From contig NZ_CP077604.1 of NCBI RefSeq assembly GCF_019048865.1, positions 496,001 to 560,000 on the forward strand: a DNA stretch of 64,000 bases. The letters are read 5' to 3'. Of this stretch, positions 11,788 through 20,776 are shown in pieces (the stretch's first letter is position 1; every line of letters starts with the position of its first letter). The stretch comes from Aquihabitans sp. G128 (GTDB lineage Bacteria > Actinomycetota > Acidimicrobiia > Acidimicrobiales > Iamiaceae). Position numbers and translations under genes: made by a program. The notes below the pieces were generated by a model. It ran no database searches, was not told the DNA's origin, and saw only the letters and a list, made by a program, of their open reading frames with translations.

Positions 11788-13328
11788 CCGACGCCGCGCC
11801 GGCGCCGGCGGCCGACGAGCGCGCTGGCGGCTGGGAGCACGGCGTCGCGTCGCGCCTCACCAACCTGGCCGCCGCACGGGTGGTCGCCCAGGTGGTCGGC
11901 CTGGGGTGGTTCCTCTACGTGGCCCGGCAGTTCGGGGCCCGGGACTTCGGGGTGCTCAGCAGCGGCCTCGCCCTCGTCATCGTCATCGGCGGCCTGTCGG
12001 ACCTGGGCACCACCCGCACCGTGGTCCGCCACGTCGCCGCCGACCGGGCTTCGCTGCGGCCCACCTTCGCCCGCGCCGCCGGCCTGCGGGCCGGCGCCGG
12101 CGCCCTCGTGGGCGTGGTCGCCGCCGTCGCCATGCACGCCATCGACGGGTCCCTCCCGGTGGCCGTCGTCGGGGCGGCCGCCCTGGTGGCGGCGGCCAGC
12201 GGGATCACCGAGATCGGCTTCGCCGCCTTGCGCTCGGTGGGCCTGGTGGGGGCCGAGGTCGGGCTGCTGGTGGGGGAGCGCCTCGCCTTCGTGGTGCTGG
12301 CCGGGGCGCTGGTGGTGGCCGGCGGCGGACCGGTCGCCGTGCTCGGCGCCTACGCGGCCACCAACCTGCTCAGCGCGCTGGCGGTCACCTGGCAGGTGGC
12401 CCGCCACGGCCGGGGGCCGACGTCGCCCGCCGGCGCCCTGCTCGACCGCGAGGGCCGCCGCACGGCGCTGAGCTCGACCCTGGTCATCGTCGGGCCGCGC
12501 ATCAGCGTGCTGATCCTCCTGCTCGCCTCCACCCCCACCGTCCTCGGCGCCTTCACCATCGCCCAGAAGGTGCCCGAGGCGCTCGGCACCCTGGGCACCG
12601 CGGCGCTCATGCCGGTCCTGCCGCTGCTGCGCGAGGCCCTGGTGGGCGGGCGCTGGGACGCCTCGCTGCGGCGGGCGGGCCGCATCGCCGCCACCGTCGG
12701 CGCGGCCATCGCCCCGCCGGTGGTGCTGCTGTGCGTCGACGGCCGCCGCGTGGTCGACGTCCTCTTCGATGCCGGGCACCGCTCGGGCGTCGTCGCCGCC
12801 CTCGGCTTCCTGGCCGTCGTGGCCCTGCTGTGGGTCATCCGCACGCTGGGGGAGATGGTGCTGCTGGCCGAGGAGCGGGCCTCCGCCTACCTGCGGGCGC
12901 TGGTCTGCGGGCTGGTGGCCAACGTGGCCGTCGGCGTGCCGCTGGTGTCGCGCTGGGGCGCCAGCGGGGCCGCCGGCGCCGCCCTGGTGGGCGAGGTCGT
13001 GGTGCTGGTGGTCGTGGCGGCATCGGTGCGCTCGGTGGCCGGCCTGCTGGCCCGCCCCCTCGCCGCAGTGGTCGCCGCGGCCGCCGCGGGCGGGGTCGTG
13101 GCCGTCGCCGGGCGGCACCTGCCGGTGCTGGCGTCGGGGGCGCTCACCGCCGCGGTGGCGGGCGGTGCGCTGCTGCTGACCGGTCGATCGATCCTCGACC
13201 GGTCCGGGCGCTCGGCCCTAGCGGCGCCGGGCGACGACGCCGATGTTGGCGCACAGGTCCGATGGGACCTGGGAGGAGATGGCGTTGAGACCGTCGAGCA
13301 CGGACCGGGGCCAAGCCAGCATCTGTGA
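11784..13328 (+). CDS. Polysaccharide flippase (Wzx/MOP superfamily)
   Basis: 514-residue protein with about fourteen hydrophobic helices and the MOP-superfamily start pattern (LTNLAAARVVAQVVGLGWFLYVARQFG in outline: an N-terminal amphipathic helix, then ARxFGxRDFGVLS). It should flip the lipid-linked oligosaccharide built by the preceding enzymes across the membrane. The GTG start overlaps the stop of the GT2 gene (GTGA). The tail beyond residue 475 is hydrophilic, looks unconserved, and overlaps the convergent methyltransferase gene by 111 bp. An indel near the 3' end could therefore be present, but I find no homopolymer that resolves it cleanly. Confidence 0.78.
   Translation: MTDAAPAPAADERAGGWEHGVASRLTNLAAARVVAQVVGLGWFLYVARQFGARDFGVLSSGLALVIVIGGLSDLGTTRTVVRHVAADRASLRPTFARAAGLRAGAGALVGVVAAVAMHAIDGSLPVAVVGAAALVAAASGITEIGFAALRSVGLVGAEVGLLVGERLAFVVLAGALVVAGGGPVAVLGAYAATNLLSALAVTWQVARHGRGPTSPAGALLDREGRRTALSSTLVIVGPRISVLILLLASTPTVLGAFTIAQKVPEALGTLGTAALMPVLPLLREALVGGRWDASLRRAGRIAATVGAAIAPPVVLLCVDGRRVVDVLFDAGHRSGVVAALGFLAVVALLWVIRTLGEMVLLAEERASAYLRALVCGLVANVAVGVPLVSRWGASGAAGAALVGEVVVLVVVAASVRSVAGLLARPLAAVVAAAAAGGVVAVAGRHLPVLASGALTAAVAGGALLLTGRSILDRSGRSALAAPGDDADVGAQVRWDLGGDGVETVEHGPGPSQHL
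13179..13203. terminator. Hairpin at convergent gene ends
   Basis: Perfect 9-bp inverted repeat: ACCGGTCGA at 13179-13187 and TCGACCGGT at 13195-13203 with a 7-nt loop. It lies 15 nt beyond the stop of the minus-strand methyltransferase and just inside the unconserved flippase tail. It may end one or both convergent transcripts. There is no T-run. Confidence 0.4.
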
Positions 13329-13952
13329 GTTGGCCAGCGGCTTCACGAAGTAGCCGAAGTCCGACACCACCTCGAAGCCGGCGCCGCTCAGCTCGTCTCG
13401 CAGCTCCGCGAGGTCGTACACCCGCTGGTGGCCCACGAGGTGGTCGCGCTCGGACAGGTCGTCGAGGCGCTCCTGCAGGCCCATGGCCACGCCGAGCTGG
13501 CGGTGGATGGAGCGGGCGTTCGGGGTGACCGCCACGAGCAGCCCGCCGGGGCGGAGCCAGGTGGCCAGGTGGTCGAGGAGGTGGCCGGGGCGGTCGACGT
13601 GCTCGAGCACGTGGAGGGCCAGCACGGCGTCGTAGGGCTGCTCGGGCACGTAGCTCTCGAACATGCCGAGGTGCACGGCCAGGCCCGGGTGCTGGGCGAC
13701 GGCGTGGTCCCGCAGGGCGGGGCTGCCCTCGACGACCTCGACGGGGACGCCGGCGGCGAGCAGCTCGCGGGTGATGAGGCCGGTGCCGTAGCCCATCTCG
13801 AGGACCCGCTCCACCGACCCGAGGGCGTCGACGATCATCGGGATCGAGTGCTGCTGCGCGAGCTCCTCGATGTCGACGTCGTCGATCTCGGCGTTCAGGT
13901 AGTAGGTGCTCGCGAACCGGTCCAGGTCGGCGGGGCTGAGGTCGGTTGGCAT
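13218..13952 (-). CDS. SAM-dependent methyltransferase A (class I)
   Basis: 244 residues. Motif I is VLEMGYGTGLITRELLA near residue 50, an acidic residue follows in VEVVEGSP, and motif IV region is YDAVLALHVLEHVDRP. Family knowledge: class I SAM methyltransferases of the Methyltransf_11/23 type. The start ATG has a clear Shine-Dalgarno GGAGGAG at 13956-13962 on the minus strand. It diverges from a related methyltransferase; both share NARSIHR/NPRSIHR and a C-terminal G(Y/I)(F/M)xKPLxNxxM. The substrate is unknown; given the context, a glycan or sugar nucleotide is plausible. Confidence 0.8.
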   Translation of the reverse strand: MPTDLSPADLDRFASTYYLNAEIDDVDIEELAQQHSIPMIVDALGSVERVLEMGYGTGLITRELLAAGVPVEVVEGSPALRDHAVAQHPGLAVHLGMFESYVPEQPYDAVLALHVLEHVDRPGHLLDHLATWLRPGGLLVAVTPNARSIHRQLGVAMGLQERLDDLSERDHLVGHQRVYDLAELRDELSGAGFEVVSDFGYFVKPLANSQMLAWPRSVLDGLNAISSQVPSDLCANIGVVARRR

Positions 13953-14035
13953 GTGCGCTCCTCCAGGTGTCCCGGACCCATCGGCAGTTCCCCGCCAGCA
14001 TCCAGGATGTCCGCTTCGACCGCCTGGTCGGAACC

Positions 14036-14041
14036 TATCCT
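14036..14041 (+). promoter_or_regulatory. -10 box TATCCT
   Basis: TATCCT ends 9 nt before ATG 14051, with TTCGAC at 14015-14020 as a possible -35 element. It probably drives a near-leaderless transcript for the methyltransferase-acyltransferase-oxidoreductase operon. Confidence 0.5.
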
Positions 14042-14050
14042 GAGCAGCCC

Positions 14051-14758
14051 ATGAGCTACGCGGACCGGTACGATCCCGACGAGGACTTCGACCGGTGGTA
14101 CACCACCGCCACCGCCCGCGAGGTCGTCCGCTGGCTGCGCCCCGGTGACCCCGTCCTCGAGCTCGGGTGCGCCACCGGCCTCATGACCGCCTCGCTGGCC
14201 GGGGCGGGCGCGGTGGTCACCGCCGTCGACCACGCACCGAGCTACCTCGAGCGGCTGCGGGCCCGGGACCTCCCGGACGTGGTGGCCGTCGAGCACGACA
14301 TCGTCACCATCGACCTGGGCGCCCGCTTCCGCCACGTCGTGCTGGCCAACGTGGCCCACGAGGTGGCGGACCCGGCGGCGCTGTTCCGCACCGCAGCCGC
14401 CCACCTCGTGCCGGGCGGCCTCCTGCACGTCACGCTGCAGAACCCGCGCTCCATCCACCGACTGGTCGGCTTGGAGCTGGGCGTCATCGGCGACCTCCAG
14501 GAGCTCAGCGACCGGGGCAAGGACCTCGACACCGTGCAGCTCCTCGACGCCGACCGCCTCGCCGCCCTGGGCCGCGCCGCCGGCCTCCGCGGCGTGCACC
14601 GGGGCGGGATCATGCTCAAGCCGCTGCCGAACGACCTGATGGCCGCCCTGCCCGAGGCGGTGCTGGAGGGCTTCGTGGCCGCGGCGCACCACCTCCCCGA
14701 GCACGCCTCCATGTCCTACCTGGTGCTGGAGCGACCGACGGGCGCCGACGGTGGTTGA
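14051..14758 (+). CDS. SAM-dependent methyltransferase B (class I), paralogue of its divergent neighbour
   Basis: 235 residues. Motif I VLELGCATGLMTASLAG, acidic residue VTAVDHAPS, then HVVLANVAHEVADP. I start at ATG 14051 (MSYADRYDPDEDF) because the -10 box lies just upstream; the longer frame runs into the divergent gene's leader. The C-terminal half matches methyltransferase A (NPRSIHRLVGLELG and MLKPLPNDLMAALPEAVLEG). The two may modify the same or related substrates. It overlaps the following gene by 8 nt, so it forms an operon with the acyltransferase and oxidoreductase. Confidence 0.78.
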   Translation: MSYADRYDPDEDFDRWYTTATAREVVRWLRPGDPVLELGCATGLMTASLAGAGAVVTAVDHAPSYLERLRARDLPDVVAVEHDIVTIDLGARFRHVVLANVAHEVADPAALFRTAAAHLVPGGLLHVTLQNPRSIHRLVGLELGVIGDLQELSDRGKDLDTVQLLDADRLAALGRAAGLRGVHRGGIMLKPLPNDLMAALPEAVLEGFVAAAHHLPEHASMSYLVLERPTGADGG

Positions 14759-15731
14759 CCGCCTGCTGCTCGAGGCCTCCGAGCTCCTGGCCGCCACCGC
14801 AGCCGATCCCCGCGAGCCGCACCTGGTCCTCTGGAACACGTCGGCGTACTACGACCTGCGGCCCGGCCAGCTGGAGCGCCGGCGCCAGATCGACCTCCAC
14901 GACGGGGACCGGCTGGTCGGCTCGTTCGTGGTCGGGGTCGACGACGACGGCGCCGCCACGTCCGGCTTCGGTGCGCCCTTCGGCGGCCCGGACCTGGCCC
15001 GCTCGGCCGAGGTGGTGGGCCACGTGGAGGCCCTGGTCGACCAGGCGGTCGCCGAGCTCGAGGCGGGCGGCGCGCCCTCCATCGCCGTGCGGGCCAAGCC
15101 GGCCCACTACGGCCCGAACGAGGCGGCGCTCGTGTTCGCCCTCGTGAACCGGGGCTTCGCCGTGGTCGCCTGCGACCTGAACGCCCACCTCGACCTGCGC
15201 GGCATCGACTCGGGCGACGCCTACGTCGCCTCGCTCAAGCCGGCCGCTCGCAAGGCCCTCCGCCGGTCCGTCGACCAGGGCATCGGCCTGTCGCAGGTCG
15301 CTCCGGACGACGCCGCCACGTGGGCCGAGGCCTACGAGGTCCTCCGTCGCAACCGCGTCGACCGAGGCCGACCGATGCACCTGCCGCTGGCCTACGTCGA
15401 GGCCATCCGCGACGCCTTCCCCGGCCGGGTCCGCCTCCTGGTGGTCGACCACGGCGACCGGGTGGTGGCCGCCGCGCTCCTCTACCGCGTGGCCCCCGGG
15501 CGAGACGTGGTGCAGTACTGGGGCGACGCCCTCCACGATCTGGCGCTCTCGCCCATGAACCTCCTGGTGCGCGGCGTCGTCGAGCACGCCCTGGCCTCCG
15601 GTACGGCGACGGTCGACATCGGCATCTCCAGCGAGGACGGGGTCACCAACGCCGGGCTCATCCAGTTCAAGCGGACCGTGGGGTGCGACATCGAGCCCCG
15701 GTTCGTGCTGCGCCGCACCGCAGAGGGCTGA
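14751..15731 (+). CDS. FemAB/GNAT-like acyltransferase
   Basis: 326 residues. The C-terminal half has the FemAB-like GNAT pattern (Acetyltransf_6): YVASLKPAARKALRRS, then GRPMHLPLAYVEAIRDAFPG, VRLLVVDHGDRVVAAALLYR, VVQYWGDALHD, and VDIGISSEDG..NAGLIQFKR. Members of this group transfer acyl or aminoacyl groups to amino sugars or peptides. GTG 14751 overlaps the previous gene by 8 nt and a two-base gap separates its stop from the next gene, so the three are co-translated. Because a dehydrogenase/aminotransferase pair for amino sugars lies close by, N-acylation of a surface amino sugar is a reasonable guess. Confidence 0.68.
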   Translation: MVDRLLLEASELLAATAADPREPHLVLWNTSAYYDLRPGQLERRRQIDLHDGDRLVGSFVVGVDDDGAATSGFGAPFGGPDLARSAEVVGHVEALVDQAVAELEAGGAPSIAVRAKPAHYGPNEAALVFALVNRGFAVVACDLNAHLDLRGIDSGDAYVASLKPAARKALRRSVDQGIGLSQVAPDDAATWAEAYEVLRRNRVDRGRPMHLPLAYVEAIRDAFPGRVRLLVVDHGDRVVAAALLYRVAPGRDVVQYWGDALHDLALSPMNLLVRGVVEHALASGTATVDIGISSEDGVTNAGLIQFKRTVGCDIEPRFVLRRTAEG

Positions 15732-15733
15732 CC

Positions 15734-17135
15734 GTGGCCGCCTCGGAGCCGATCGTGGTGGTGGGCGGCAGCGTCGCCGCCCTCGTGGCCGCCGACGCGC
15801 TCGCCGCCGCCGGTCGGGCCGTCGAGCTGCACCTGCCGGCCCGGGGGGTCGGCGGGGGGGTTCCTCCCGGCCGAGATCGCCGGCCGGCGCCTCGACCTGG
15901 GGCCGCGCGTGCTCGAGCTCCAGTACGACGACGACGGCGCCACCGGCGCGGTGCCGCCCCTGGGCGACTACCGACCCGGCCCCCACGGCCACCGGCCCTA
16001 CCTGACCGCCATCGACGCCCTCGTGCGGGAGCTGGCCGGCGACGACCTGGTGCAGGTCTCGGCCGCCCAGGTCTCCGTCGGCGGACGCCGCTGCACCGAC
16101 TACGTGCTGGCCGGCGACCTCACCGGCCTGCCCGCCGTGCTCGACGACGACCAGGCCGCCGCCCTCACCGCCGGGGCCGCCGCGGCGATCGAGGCCATCG
16201 GTCCCCACGGCGCGTTCGCGCCGGACGCCGGCGGCCTGCCGTGGGACCGCACGTTCCACGACATCGGCCGCCAGCACACGGGCGCGCCGTTCCACGACCT
16301 GCTCATCGAGCCGCTCGCCGCCAAGGCGCTGCCCGGCGGCACGTCGAGCGTGATCGCCGCCCTCCACCGCAAGATCTGGCTCCCGCTCTTCCACCCCGTC
16401 ACCGCCTGGGAGGCCAGCGCCGACCGGCTGACCTACCGGCCCGAGCGGCCGTTCTGGTCCGTGGCCGGCGGCGGCATGGGCGAGGTCGTGCGCCGGTTGG
16501 TCCAGCGGGTCACCGATGCGCCGCTGGTCCGGGTTCGACACGAGGGCCCGCTGGTGGCGGTCGCCGCCGAGGGGGGCCGCACGCTCCTGCGCTTCGAGAG
16601 CGGCGCCGAGCTGCCGGCTGCGACCCCCGTGCTCGGCGTCGGGCCCGAGGAGCTCTTCGCGGCGGCCGGCCAGGCCTACGCGGTCGACAAGGTGCCGGCG
16701 GCCATGGTCTGGATCGACGTGCCCGACGGCGACGTGCACGACCTGCCCAGCGTCCTGTTCTCCGCCGAGCCCGAGGTGGGCGCGTTCCGGGTCACCGAGA
16801 GCCTGGCGGACGTGCGCCCGGGCTTCCGCACCGTGTGCGTGGAGGTGGCGTGCACCGTCGAGCGCGAGCGCTGGGAGGCGACGGCCCAGGCGGCGCTCGA
16901 GGACCTGGGCGTGGTGCGGCCGGGCGCGGCGGTCGAGGTGGTCGCCGCCGCCGGACGGCCCGCCTTCGCTGTGCCGTCGGCGGCCAGCCGGGCGGCGTTC
17001 GCCGTGGCCCGCGCCGGGCTCGACGCCCTCCACCTGCCGGCCCTGGTCGTCGGTGGGGCCACCGCCTTCGCGGTCGACTCGTTCAACGAGCAGGTGGTGC
17101 AGGGCCTGGCGGCCGCCGAGGCCCGGTCCGCCTGA
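15734..17135 (+). CDS. FAD/NAD(P)-binding oxidoreductase (amine-oxidase/phytoene-desaturase fold), frameshifted
   Basis: The N-terminus PIVVVGGSVAALVAADALAA is a Rossmann dinucleotide-binding site with one glycine of GxGxxG replaced, followed by ARGVGGGFLPAEIAGRRLDLGPRVLEL, the typical second part of the FAD domain in protoporphyrinogen-oxidase and phytoene-desaturase relatives. The middle has GGGMGEVVRRLV; the C-terminus has LPALVVGGATAFAVDSFNEQ, a late FAD contact region. The two parts are separated by the G7 run at 15854-15860; G6 restores a 466-residue protein. The substrate is unknown. It ends the operon with methyltransferase B and the acyltransferase, suggesting a small-molecule or sugar modification route. 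Confidence 0.72.
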
Positions 17136-17160
17136 CCCGAGGCTCGTCCCGGTCGCGCCG

Positions 17161-18294
17161 TCAGCCGGCGGTGCGGGCCACGGCGGCGAGCAGCACCTCG
17201 ACCACGCGGTCCTGCTGCTCGGCGGTGATGCCCGGGAACAGCGGCAGCGAGACGATCTCGCGGGCGGCGGCCTCGGCATGGGGGAAGTCCCCGGGGCCGT
17301 GGCCGAGGTGGGCGAACGCCGGCTGCAGGTGGATCGGCACGGCGTAGTGGATCCCCGCGCCGACCCCGGCGCCGTGCAGCTCGGCCAGCACGGCGTCCCG
17401 GGCGGCGACGCGCACCGGGAAGAGGTGCCAGACGTGGACGTTGCCCGGCGCGGTGGCCGGGAGGCCGATGCCCTCCTGGTCGGCGAGGGCGCTCCGGTAC
17501 CGGTCGGCGGCGGTGCGCCGGAGGTCGTTCCACCGGTCGAGGCGGGCCAGCTTGGCCGACAGCACCACGGCCTGGAGCGTGTCGAGCCGGGAGTTCATGC
17601 CCATCAGCTCGTGCTGGTAGCGGACCTTGCTCCCGTGGTCGGCGGTGGTGCGCACCCAGTCGGCCAGCTCGGCGTCGGTGGTGAGCACGGCACCGCCGTC
17701 GCCGTAGGCGCCGAGGTTCTTGCCCGGGTAGAAGCTGGTGCCGGCGATGCGGGCGAGGGTGCCGATGCCGGCGCCGTCGCTGGTGGCCCCCTGGCTCTGG
17801 GCGGCGTCCTCGACCACGGCGCAGCCGGTGCCGGCCACCGCCTCGGCGAGCTCGCGCAGCGGGGCGCACTGGCCGAACAGGTCGACGCCGACCACCGCCC
17901 GGGCGTCGCTGGCCGCCACCGCCGCCGCCACCTGGGTGGCGTCGATGAGCTGGAACGTGGGATCGCAGTCGACGAGCACGGGATCGGCCCCGGCGCGGTC
18001 GACCGCTTCGGCGGTGGCGATGAACGTGTTGGCCGGCAGCACGACCTTGTCGCCCCGGCCCACGCCGCAGGCCCGCAGGGCAAGCTCCACGGCGTCGGTG
18101 CCGTTGGCCACGCCGACGACGTGGGCGGCGCCGGTGTAGGCGGCGAACGCCTCCTCGAAGGCGGCGACCTCGGGGCCCTTCACGAAGGCGGTTCGGGCCA
18201 GGACGCTGGCGAAGCCGGCCTCGACCTCGGCGGCGACCTCGGCGTGCTGCCAGGCCAGGTCGACCAGGGGCACAGGCGGCGGCGCGGCGGTCAT
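17161..18294 (-). CDS. DegT/DnrJ/EryC1/StrS family PLP-dependent sugar aminotransferase
   Basis: 377 residues, typical for the family. The N-terminus VPLVDLAWQHAEVAAEVEAG and the segment VVGVANGTDAVELALRA are hallmarks; VVEDAAQSQGA binds PLP, and GTSFYPGKNLGAYGDGG holds the Schiff-base lysine. Family enzymes transaminate nucleotide-linked keto sugars. ATG 18294 forms an ATGA overlap with the stop of the dehydrogenase gene, so the two are co-translated in the order dehydrogenase then aminotransferase. This resembles pairs such as WlbA/WlbC that make diaminouronic-acid sugars, but no acetyltransferase lies beside it. Confidence 0.88.
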   Translation of the reverse strand: MTAAPPPVPLVDLAWQHAEVAAEVEAGFASVLARTAFVKGPEVAAFEEAFAAYTGAAHVVGVANGTDAVELALRACGVGRGDKVVLPANTFIATAEAVDRAGADPVLVDCDPTFQLIDATQVAAAVAASDARAVVGVDLFGQCAPLRELAEAVAGTGCAVVEDAAQSQGATSDGAGIGTLARIAGTSFYPGKNLGAYGDGGAVLTTDAELADWVRTTADHGSKVRYQHELMGMNSRLDTLQAVVLSAKLARLDRWNDLRRTAADRYRSALADQEGIGLPATAPGNVHVWHLFPVRVAARDAVLAELHGAGVGAGIHYAVPIHLQPAFAHLGHGPGDFPHAEAAAREIVSLPLFPGITAEQQDRVVEVLLAAVARTAG

Positions 18295-19352
18295 CGGACC
18301 GGCACCAGCACGCCGTCGGCGGCGCGGCTGCGGTCGACGGCTTCGAGCACCTCGAGCACCCGGACGCCCTGCCAGCTGTCGGTGCGGGGCGTGCCTCCCT
18401 CGCGGATGCAGGTGGCGAAGTCCCGCACCAGGGACTGGAGGGCCTCGGCGTCGGTGAGCGCCGGGGCGTGCATGTCGCCCGTCCGGTACTGGAACATCAG
18501 CTGGCGCTGCTCGTCCTCGTCCTCGATCTCGGCGATGTCGACGCCGCGCTCGTAGGTGGAGATGCGCTGGGTGGGGTCGGTGTCGTTCCAGACCAGGTGG
18601 CGCAGCGAGCCGCCGATGACGACGTTGCGGATCTTGACCGGGCTCAGCCAGGAGACGTGGACGTGGGCGATGGCGTCGTCGGGCAGCAGCAGGGAGACGT
18701 AGCCGACGCACGGCTTGCCCGCCCCGATGGGATCGACCCCCAGGGCGGAGACGGCCACGGGCCCGGTGCCCGCCGGCAGCACGGAGTCGAGGATCGAGAG
18801 GTCGTGGGGGAGCAGGTCCCAGAACACGTCGGTGTCGCGCTGGACCAGGCCCAGGTTGATGCGGACCGAGTCGACGTACTGGATGCGCCCGAGGTGGCCG
18901 GCGGCGATCTCGTCGCGGATCCGGTTGACCGCCGGGGTGTAGCAGAACGTGTGGTCGCACATGGCCACCAGCCCGGCCCGCTCGGCGGCCTCGGCGATGG
19001 TGCGGGCGTCGGCGGCGCTGAGCGCCAGCGGCTTCTCCACCAGGATGTGCTTGCCCGCCTCGATGGCGGCCAGGGCGAGGGGCAGGTGGGTGGCGGCTGG
19101 GGTGGCGATGGCCACCGCCTCGATGCGATCGTCGGCGAGCAGGTCCTCGAACCGGCTGGTGACCTCGATGGACGAGCGCTTGCCCACCACGGTGCGGGCC
19201 CGCTGCTCGTCCAGGTCGCACACGGCCCAGAGCCAGGTGCGGTCGCAGTTGAGGAAGTTCCGCACCAGGTTCGGGCCCCAGTAGCCCGCGCCGATGACGG
19301 CGACGCCGACCTCGCCGTCCTGGGGGGTGGGAGGCCCACTCGTCATCGACAT
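18291..19352 (-). CDS. Gfo/Idh/MocA family NAD-dependent sugar dehydrogenase
   Basis: 353 residues. The Rossmann motif is VAVIGAGYWGPNLVRNF, and GKHILVEKPLALSAADA contains the conserved EKP. VRINLGLVQRDTDVFWDLLPHDLSIL gives the conserved His of the C-terminal domain. The sequence resembles the UDP-sugar (WlbA/WbpB-like) branch that oxidises a sugar position before transamination. It starts at ATG 19352, preceded 8 nt upstream by a TAGGAT -10 box, and is followed by the DegT aminotransferase. Together they probably make an amino or diamino sugar for the surface polymer. Confidence 0.85.
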   Translation of the reverse strand: MSMTSGPPTPQDGEVGVAVIGAGYWGPNLVRNFLNCDRTWLWAVCDLDEQRARTVVGKRSSIEVTSRFEDLLADDRIEAVAIATPAATHLPLALAAIEAGKHILVEKPLALSAADARTIAEAAERAGLVAMCDHTFCYTPAVNRIRDEIAAGHLGRIQYVDSVRINLGLVQRDTDVFWDLLPHDLSILDSVLPAGTGPVAVSALGVDPIGAGKPCVGYVSLLLPDDAIAHVHVSWLSPVKIRNVVIGGSLRHLVWNDTDPTQRISTYERGVDIAEIEDEDEQRQLMFQYRTGDMHAPALTDAEALQSLVRDFATCIREGGTPRTDSWQGVRVLEVLEAVDRSRAADGVLVPVR

Positions 19353-19360
19353 GGCGGCCG

Positions 19361-19366
19361 ATCCTA
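19361..19366 (-). promoter_or_regulatory. -10 box TAGGAT (minus strand)
   Basis: On the minus strand TAGGAT ends 8 nt before ATG 19352, placing the likely transcription start at or next to the start codon of the Gfo/Idh-DegT operon. Confidence 0.55.
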
Positions 19367-19418
19367 TGGGAGCACCGAACCGGGTTCGGGGACCGTCCGG
19401 GCCTGCTGGAGCCTCGAC

Positions 19419-20573
19419 TCAGACGGGCAGGGCCCGGCTGTCGGTGGCGGGGTCGCGGACCTCCGAGACGGGGTTGCCCTGGGTGATGTCGAGCATGCGC
19501 TGGAGCGCCACCTTGGCCCACTCGGTGGTGTCGGGGTCGACGGTGATCTGGTTGATGACCTTGCCGGCCACCAGGTTCTCGAGCACCCACGCCAGGTGGG
19601 GGCCGTCGATGCGGAACATGGTGGAGCACGGGCAGATCAGCGGGTCGAGCGACACGATGGTCTTGTCCGGCGTCTCGTCGCGCAGCCGGTTCACCAGGTG
19701 GATCTCGGTGGCGATGGCGAGGGTGGCGCCCACCGGGGCGGCCTCGACGGCCCGGATGATGAAGTCGGTGGAGCCCACCTGGTCGGCGAGCGAGCACACG
19801 TCGTGCGAGCACTCGGGGTGGGCGATCACGATGCCGTCGGGGTGCTCGGCGCGGAACGCCGCCACGTGGGCGGGGGAGAAGCGCTGGTGCACCGAGCAGT
19901 GGCCCTTCCACAGCAGGAAGGTGGCGTCGGTGACGTCGTCGGCGGACAGGCCGCCCAGCTCGAACCGGGGGTTCCAGACCCGCATGTCCTCGTGGCCGTA
20001 GCCCATGGCGAAGCCGGTGTTGCGGCCCAGGTGCTGGTCCGGGAAGAACAGCACCTTGTCGCCCTGGGTGAACGCCCACTCGAGGATCTCTCGGGCGTTG
20101 GTGGAGGTGCACACCGCACCGCCGTGGCGGCCGACGAACGCCTTGAGCGCCGCCGAGGAGTTCATGTAGGTGATCGGCACGAGGCGATCGGTGTCGATGA
20201 CCTCCGACAGCGCCTCCCAGGCCTCGGTGACCTCGTCGATGTCGGCCATGTCGGCCATGGAGCAGCCGGCGTTCAGGTCGGGGAGGATCACCGACTGGTG
20301 GTCGCCGGTGAGCACGTCGGCCGACTCGGCCATGAAGTGCACGCCGCAGAACACGATGTGGTCGGCCTCCGGGTGCTCCTGGGCCAGCACCGACAGGCGG
20401 TAGGAGTCGCCGCGCGCGTCGGCCCACTTCATGACCTCGTCGCGCTGGTAGTGGTGCCCGAGGATGAACAGCTTGTCGCCGAGGGTGGCCTTGGCGGCGC
20501 CGATCATCTCGTCGAGCGCTTCGGGCGTGGCATCGCGGTAGCGCTCGGGGAGCGGGGTCTGGAGCCTGAGCAT
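19419..20573 (-). CDS. nadA: Quinolinate synthase (4Fe-4S)
   Basis: Condenses iminoaspartate with dihydroxyacetone phosphate to quinolinate in de novo NAD synthesis. 384 residues, the longer bacterial form. Motifs seen: FILGHHYQRDEVMKWAD, FCGVHFMAESADVL, LPDLNAGCSMADMAD (first cluster cysteine), YMNSSAALKAF, VHQRFSPAHV, HPECSHDV (second cysteine) and CPCSTMFRIDG (third cysteine). The start has a good Shine-Dalgarno (GGAGG read on the minus strand, about 10 nt upstream). nadB and nadC, often adjacent in bacteria, are not in this window. Confidence 0.95.
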   Translation of the reverse strand: MLRLQTPLPERYRDATPEALDEMIGAAKATLGDKLFILGHHYQRDEVMKWADARGDSYRLSVLAQEHPEADHIVFCGVHFMAESADVLTGDHQSVILPDLNAGCSMADMADIDEVTEAWEALSEVIDTDRLVPITYMNSSAALKAFVGRHGGAVCTSTNAREILEWAFTQGDKVLFFPDQHLGRNTGFAMGYGHEDMRVWNPRFELGGLSADDVTDATFLLWKGHCSVHQRFSPAHVAAFRAEHPDGIVIAHPECSHDVCSLADQVGSTDFIIRAVEAAPVGATLAIATEIHLVNRLRDETPDKTIVSLDPLICPCSTMFRIDGPHLAWVLENLVAGKVINQITVDPDTTEWAKVALQRMLDITQGNPVSEVRDPATDSRALPV

Positions 20574-20776
20574 GTGGTGGTGACCTCCGAGGGGAGATCC
20601 CGCTGGATGACCGGTGGGGGCAGCCTGGTCGCCACGCCACGGGGATGTCGGTCACGGGATCGGACAAGGGGTGCCGGAGACCAGGCCGGCACCCCGGAGC
20701 ATACGGGCACCGATCGCCACCCCGACGGATCGCGTCGGGCTTGAACTCCGGCCCCACCGTCCGATGGAGGGGGACC

